A stretch of DNA of 8,198 nt from an uncultured Collinsella sp. (GTDB lineage Bacteria > Actinomycetota > Coriobacteriia > Coriobacteriales > Coriobacteriaceae). The position numbers and the translations under genes are program-made. Positions 6,173 through 8,198 of this stretch are shown in pieces. The DNA lies in NCBI GenBank assembly GCA_900765185.1, contig CAAFQT010000115.1, positions 1 through 8,198 of the forward strand, in the 5' to 3' direction. The notes beneath the pieces were generated by a model. That model saw only the letters and a program-made list of their open reading frames with translations, was not told where the DNA came from and made no database searches. How positions within the stretch are numbered: position 1 is the stretch's first letter; each line of letters starts with the position of its first letter.

Positions 6173-6989
6173 GGTCGATCACATCCAGGCAGGCCTCGAT
6201 GGGCAGGCCGGCAGACTTGTCCTCCTGGTCGGCGTTGCGCTCGATAAGCTCTGCCACCAAGCGCATGGCATCGGCCGTTGCACGCTGCAGACTCCAGCCT
6301 GCCATCACGCGACCGACGAGCACCGCCGAGAACGTATCGCCCGTACCCGGGAAGTAAACCGGGATCAGGTCAAAGGGAATCGTGAAGTACTCCCCCGCCA
6401 CGTGGTCGTAACCGATGACGGCGTTCGTGCCGTCGACCACAGCGCTCGTAATGACCACCGACTTGGCGCCCAGCGCGCGCATGGCGTCCACAAGGGCGTG
6501 GGCCTCGTCAGGCGTGATTTGCTCGGCAATGGGCGTGTCGGTGAGCAGGCACGCCTCGGTATAGTTGGGCACCGCATAGTCGGCGCACTCGAGCAGATGC
6601 CTCATGAGACCGATCGTGGACTCGGGCACACCGGCGTAAAGTTTGCCGTTGTCGCCCATGATGGGGTCGACGAATACCTTGGTGCCCTTTTGCGCGCGGC
6701 GGTGGCAAAAGTCTGAGATGATGCGCGTCTCTTCTTCGGTCACGATAAAGCCAGTGGAGATGGCGTCGAACTCAAAGCCGAGCTCTTCCCAGATGGCGAG
6801 ACTCTGACGCACGTACTCCGTGGTGTCGTGGATGTAGAACTTGGGGTAGTTGAGCGTATCGGACACAAGTGCCGTCGGCAGGTTGTGGATACGGCAGCCC
6901 ATGTGCGACAGCACCGGAAGCATGGCGGAAAGCGCGACCTTGCCATAGCCGCACATATCGTTGATCAGCAGCAGCTGAGTGTTCTTCAT
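6165..6989 (-). CDS. Pyridoxal/pyridoxamine kinase (PdxK/PdxY-like)
   Basis: This 274-residue protein is a ribokinase-fold kinase that phosphorylates pyridoxal, pyridoxamine or pyridoxine in the B6 salvage pathway. The N-terminus has the substrate-loop text NDMCGYGKVALSAMLPVLSHMG (10-31), typical of pyridoxamine kinases. VDPIMGDNGKLY (107-118) and the PNYTEA segment (141-146) follow. The anion-hole motif PGTGDTFSA (214-222) provides the catalytic base D218. Length fits the family. ATG at 6989 was chosen because AAGGGGG (7002-6996) precedes it at 6 bases and the protein then begins directly with the first strand; the 34 upstream in-frame codons look non-coding. It forms an operon with the TIGR04076 gene (8-base overlap) and is divergent from the MarR operon. 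Confidence 0.92.
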   Translation of the reverse strand: MKNTQLLLINDMCGYGKVALSAMLPVLSHMGCRIHNLPTALVSDTLNYPKFYIHDTTEYVRQSLAIWEELGFEFDAISTGFIVTEEETRIISDFCHRRAQKGTKVFVDPIMGDNGKLYAGVPESTIGLMRHLLECADYAVPNYTEACLLTDTPIAEQITPDEAHALVDAMRALGAKSVVITSAVVDGTNAVIGYDHVAGEYFTIPFDLIPVYFPGTGDTFSAVLVGRVMAGWSLQRATADAMRLVAELIERNADQEDKSAGLPIEACLDVIDHE

Positions 6990-7019
6990 GAGTGTCCCCC
7001 TTGGGTCGGGAGCGGCGCA

Positions 7020-7045
7020 TAGTCGCCACAGTGCGACTAAGTGTA
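7020..7045 (-). promoter_or_regulatory. Candidate -10 and palindrome upstream of the pyridoxal kinase gene
   Basis: On the minus strand TACACT (7045-7040) is a fair -10, though its -35 region is weak. Immediately beyond it lies a 7-bp inverted repeat, TAGTCGC (7020-7026) and GCGACTA (7033-7039), with a 6-base centre. This falls on the expected transcription start and could be an operator or a leader hairpin. Confidence 0.3.
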
Positions 7046-7048
7046 GCG

Positions 7049-7271
7049 CAGGGAACGCTGCAGACGGAAGTTTGCACCAAAGCCTTGACAAGGAGTGTCC
7101 CTAGGTGCCGTCAGAAAAGGAACGTCCCCAAGTGCCAACCAGGGCAACGCTGCAGGTTGAGGACGGACAGCGAAAACGTTCCTAAGCGAGCAAGGTGGCG
7201 TGAAAGAGGAGGGCATAGGCCTTGTGGCCATGCCCGACGATTGAACGCCAGATTGCCGCTTAGGGACGTTT
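7049..7271. repeat. Cluster of short degenerate repeats in a divergent intergenic region
   Basis: No gene is supported in 6990-7413. This part holds three related repeat pairs. CAGGGAACGCTGCAG (7049-7063) recurs as CAGGGCAACGCTGCAG (7140-7155). AGGAGTGTCCCTAGGTGCC (7091-7109) recurs as AGGAACGTCCCCAAGTGCC (7118-7136), offset by 27 bp. AAACGTTCCTAAGCG (7174-7188) is inverted as CGCTTAGGGACGTTT (7257-7271), with 14 of 15 matching. A shared core close to AACGTCCC occurs in both orientations. It may be remnants of dispersed repeats or of a decayed gene; neither can be shown here. Confidence 0.5.
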
Positions 7272-7282
7272 GCAGCGTCGAG

Positions 7283-7314
7283 TGGTTACGGCGTTTGGTA
7301 AAACGCCGTAACCA
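7283..7314. repeat. Perfect 14-bp hairpin upstream of the marR promoter
   Basis: TGGTTACGGCGTTT (7283-7296) is repeated in perfect reverse complement at 7301-7314 with a 4-base loop (GGTA). It ends 15 bases before the -35 of the MarR promoter. No gene ends here on either strand and there is no T-run, so it does not look like a terminator. It is probably a dispersed palindromic repeat or a structural insulator. Confidence 0.65.
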
Positions 7315-7329
7315 AATAAGTTTGGTACC

Positions 7330-7358
7330 TTGACATTTCTGTATGGCACTCCTAGATT
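7330..7358 (+). promoter_or_regulatory. Sigma-70-type promoter of the MarR/ABC exporter operon
   Basis: A perfect -35, TTGACA (7330-7335), is followed after exactly 17 bases by TAGATT (7353-7358), a good -10. Transcription should begin near 7365, about 49 bases before the ATG of the MarR gene. The -10 overlaps the left half of the inverted-repeat operator. Confidence 0.75.
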
Positions 7359-7392
7359 AGTTAGGCACAAAACAATTCCACTACCTAACTAA
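7357..7392. promoter_or_regulatory. Inverted-repeat operator, probably for MarR autorepression
   Basis: TTAGTTAGG (7357-7365) and CCTAACTAA (7384-7392) are perfect 9-bp inverted arms with an 18-base centre. The left arm overlaps the -10 and transcription start; the right arm lies just before the ribosome site AAAGGAG (7395-7401). This placement suits repression by the downstream MarR protein, which is usual for MarR/ABC operons. A leader hairpin is an alternative reading. Confidence 0.6.
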
Positions 7393-7413
7393 AGAAAGGA
7401 GCAACACTAATTC

Positions 7414-7920
7414 ATGTGCGATGAACCTCTTAACCTTTGTTCGCATGAGCCCGGCGGTGACCCGTCGCAACCGGTAGACATACCCGAAGCGGTCAGCGCC
7501 GAAGACAAACTCGCCAAGCGCATTCTAAGCGGCCTGGGCTTTTGCGGCCATTACATGCACTTTCATGGCGGGGGCGTGTCCGGTAAGGCGCCCATCGTCT
7601 GCCTGCTCGCCAAGCAGACGACCGGCGAGCTGTCCCAACAGGAACTCGGCATGCACTTCGACCTCAAGCCAGGGTCCCTTTCCGAGATTCTGTCCAAGCT
7701 CGAACTGGGCGGTCTTATCGAGCGCAGCCGCAATCCCAAAGACCGTCGGCAGCTCACCATCCGCCTGACCGATGCGGGTTGGGAAAAGGCCCGCGTTGAG
7801 CAGGCAGCCCGCATTCGCTTTAGAGAGCAGGCCTTTAGTGCCCTCACTCACGACGAGCGCGAGCAGCTCGCCGAAATGCTCGAGAAAATCCGTGTAACCT
7901 GGGAGGAACTGGATGATTAA
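7414..7920 (+). CDS. MarR family transcriptional regulator
   Basis: This 168-residue winged-helix regulator is probably a dimeric repressor of its own operon. The DNA-binding core runs from about 60 to 125. It comprises helix-turn-helix text ELSQQELGMHFDLKPGSLSE (72-91), the helix LSKLELGGLIERS (93-105) and the wing with the family's DRR signature (NPKDRRQLTIRLTDAG, 107-122). Flanking helices (28-50 and 125-165) would form the dimer interface. An unusual cluster, CGHYMHFH (C44, H46, H49, H51), together with C2, C9 and H11, might bind metal or sense oxidation. The ATG is set by AAAGGAG at 7395-7401, a rather long 12 bases upstream. Its stop overlaps the start of the ABC exporter gene by 8 bases. 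The effector is unknown. Confidence 0.93.
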   Translation: MCDEPLNLCSHEPGGDPSQPVDIPEAVSAEDKLAKRILSGLGFCGHYMHFHGGGVSGKAPIVCLLAKQTTGELSQQELGMHFDLKPGSLSEILSKLELGGLIERSRNPKDRRQLTIRLTDAGWEKARVEQAARIRFREQAFSALTHDEREQLAEMLEKIRVTWEELDD

Positions 7921-8198
7921 AACCCTCATGGGCAGCATCCGTGACTATATGAAAGCCACCGTTGCCACGCCATTGCTCGTGCTTGGCGAGGTGCTCTGCG
8001 AGATGCTGATTCCATTTATCACCGCCAACCTGATCGACGCCATCAAAGACGGCGCCACCGTAGCCGAGATGCTTCCCACCGCGGGCTTTTTGGTGCTCAT
8101 CGCGCTGACGTCGCTTGCTTTTGGTGCCGCCGCCGGCGTCACCTGCAGCCATGCGAGCTGCGGCTTCGCCAAGAACCTGCGTCACGACCTGTTCTACA
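7913..8198 (+). CDS. ABC exporter, fused permease and ATP-binding protein (5' part)
   Basis: The first 95 codons of a gene cut by the right edge are visible. The text (PLLVLGEVLCEMLIPFITAN, 20-39, then a second membrane helix GFLVLIALTSLAFGAAAGVT, 58-77, then GFAKNLRHDLFY) is the usual start of a type IV (ABC_6TM) exporter half-transporter of about 570-600 residues. The nucleotide-binding domain lies outside the window. ATG at 7913 overlaps the MarR stop by 8 bases, with GGAGG (7902-7906) 6 bases before it. The context of a MarR gene plus exporter points to multidrug or peptide efflux controlled by the upstream repressor. A second half-transporter gene would be expected next, which is inference. 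Confidence 0.85.
   Translation, partial: MIKTLMGSIRDYMKATVATPLLVLGEVLCEMLIPFITANLIDAIKDGATVAEMLPTAGFLVLIALTSLAFGAAAGVTCSHASCGFAKNLRHDLFY

Noticed and set aside
7085..7113. Promoter from TTGACA at 7085-7090
   Set aside because: The position 17 bases downstream reads CCGTCA, which is not a -10, and no plus-strand gene follows closely.
6992..7333. Plus-strand frame of 113 codons in the intergenic region
   Set aside because: It has no ribosome site, runs through several short repeats and a hairpin, and its Arg/Cys-rich translation resembles no family.

Overview
This is a GC-rich bacterial chromosomal window with eight protein-coding genes, one of them cut by the right edge. Gene style (frequent GTC/CTC/GCC codons, GGAG-type ribosome sites, eight-base stop/start overlaps), family content and the many intergenic palindromes suggest a gut member of the Coriobacteriia, most likely Collinsella or a close relative. 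That assignment is inference; no rRNA or marker gene is present.

Layout. Positions 1-268 hold no assignable gene but contain a perfect 19-bp hairpin (96-141) and a 66-bp palindromic element (177-242). Two minus-strand genes follow: a LacX-like aldose 1-epimerase family protein (269-1162) and, upstream of it, an unrecognised single-pass membrane protein with a long acidic N-terminus (1240-2142). A divergent intergenic region with a 65-bp palindromic element (2230-2294) leads to a plus-strand MFS transporter (2386-3609). An AT-rich stretch (3709-3801) then carries three 17-bp pseudo-palindromes centred exactly 33 bp apart, just before an AAA ATPase with a DUF4143-type nuclease-like C-terminus (3822-5192). 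A low-molecular-weight tyrosine phosphatase follows 33 bp later (5226-5672).

The phosphatase converges with a minus-strand pair: pyridoxal/pyridoxamine kinase (6165-6989) and a Cys-rich TIGR04076-type protein (5843-6172), overlapping by 8 bases. Between the convergent genes lies a compound version of the 66-bp element (5718-5841). A 424-bp divergent region (6990-7413) holds several short repeats, a 14-bp perfect hairpin, and a strong promoter with an inverted-repeat operator. These control a MarR regulator (7414-7920) whose stop codon overlaps the start of an ABC exporter (7913 to the edge), a typical self-regulated multidrug-efflux operon.

The genes belong to ordinary families. The less explained material lies between them: the phased operator array at the ATPase gene, and at least four distinct palindromic element types. 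Two of these types sit in divergent intergenic regions, where a terminator is not expected.
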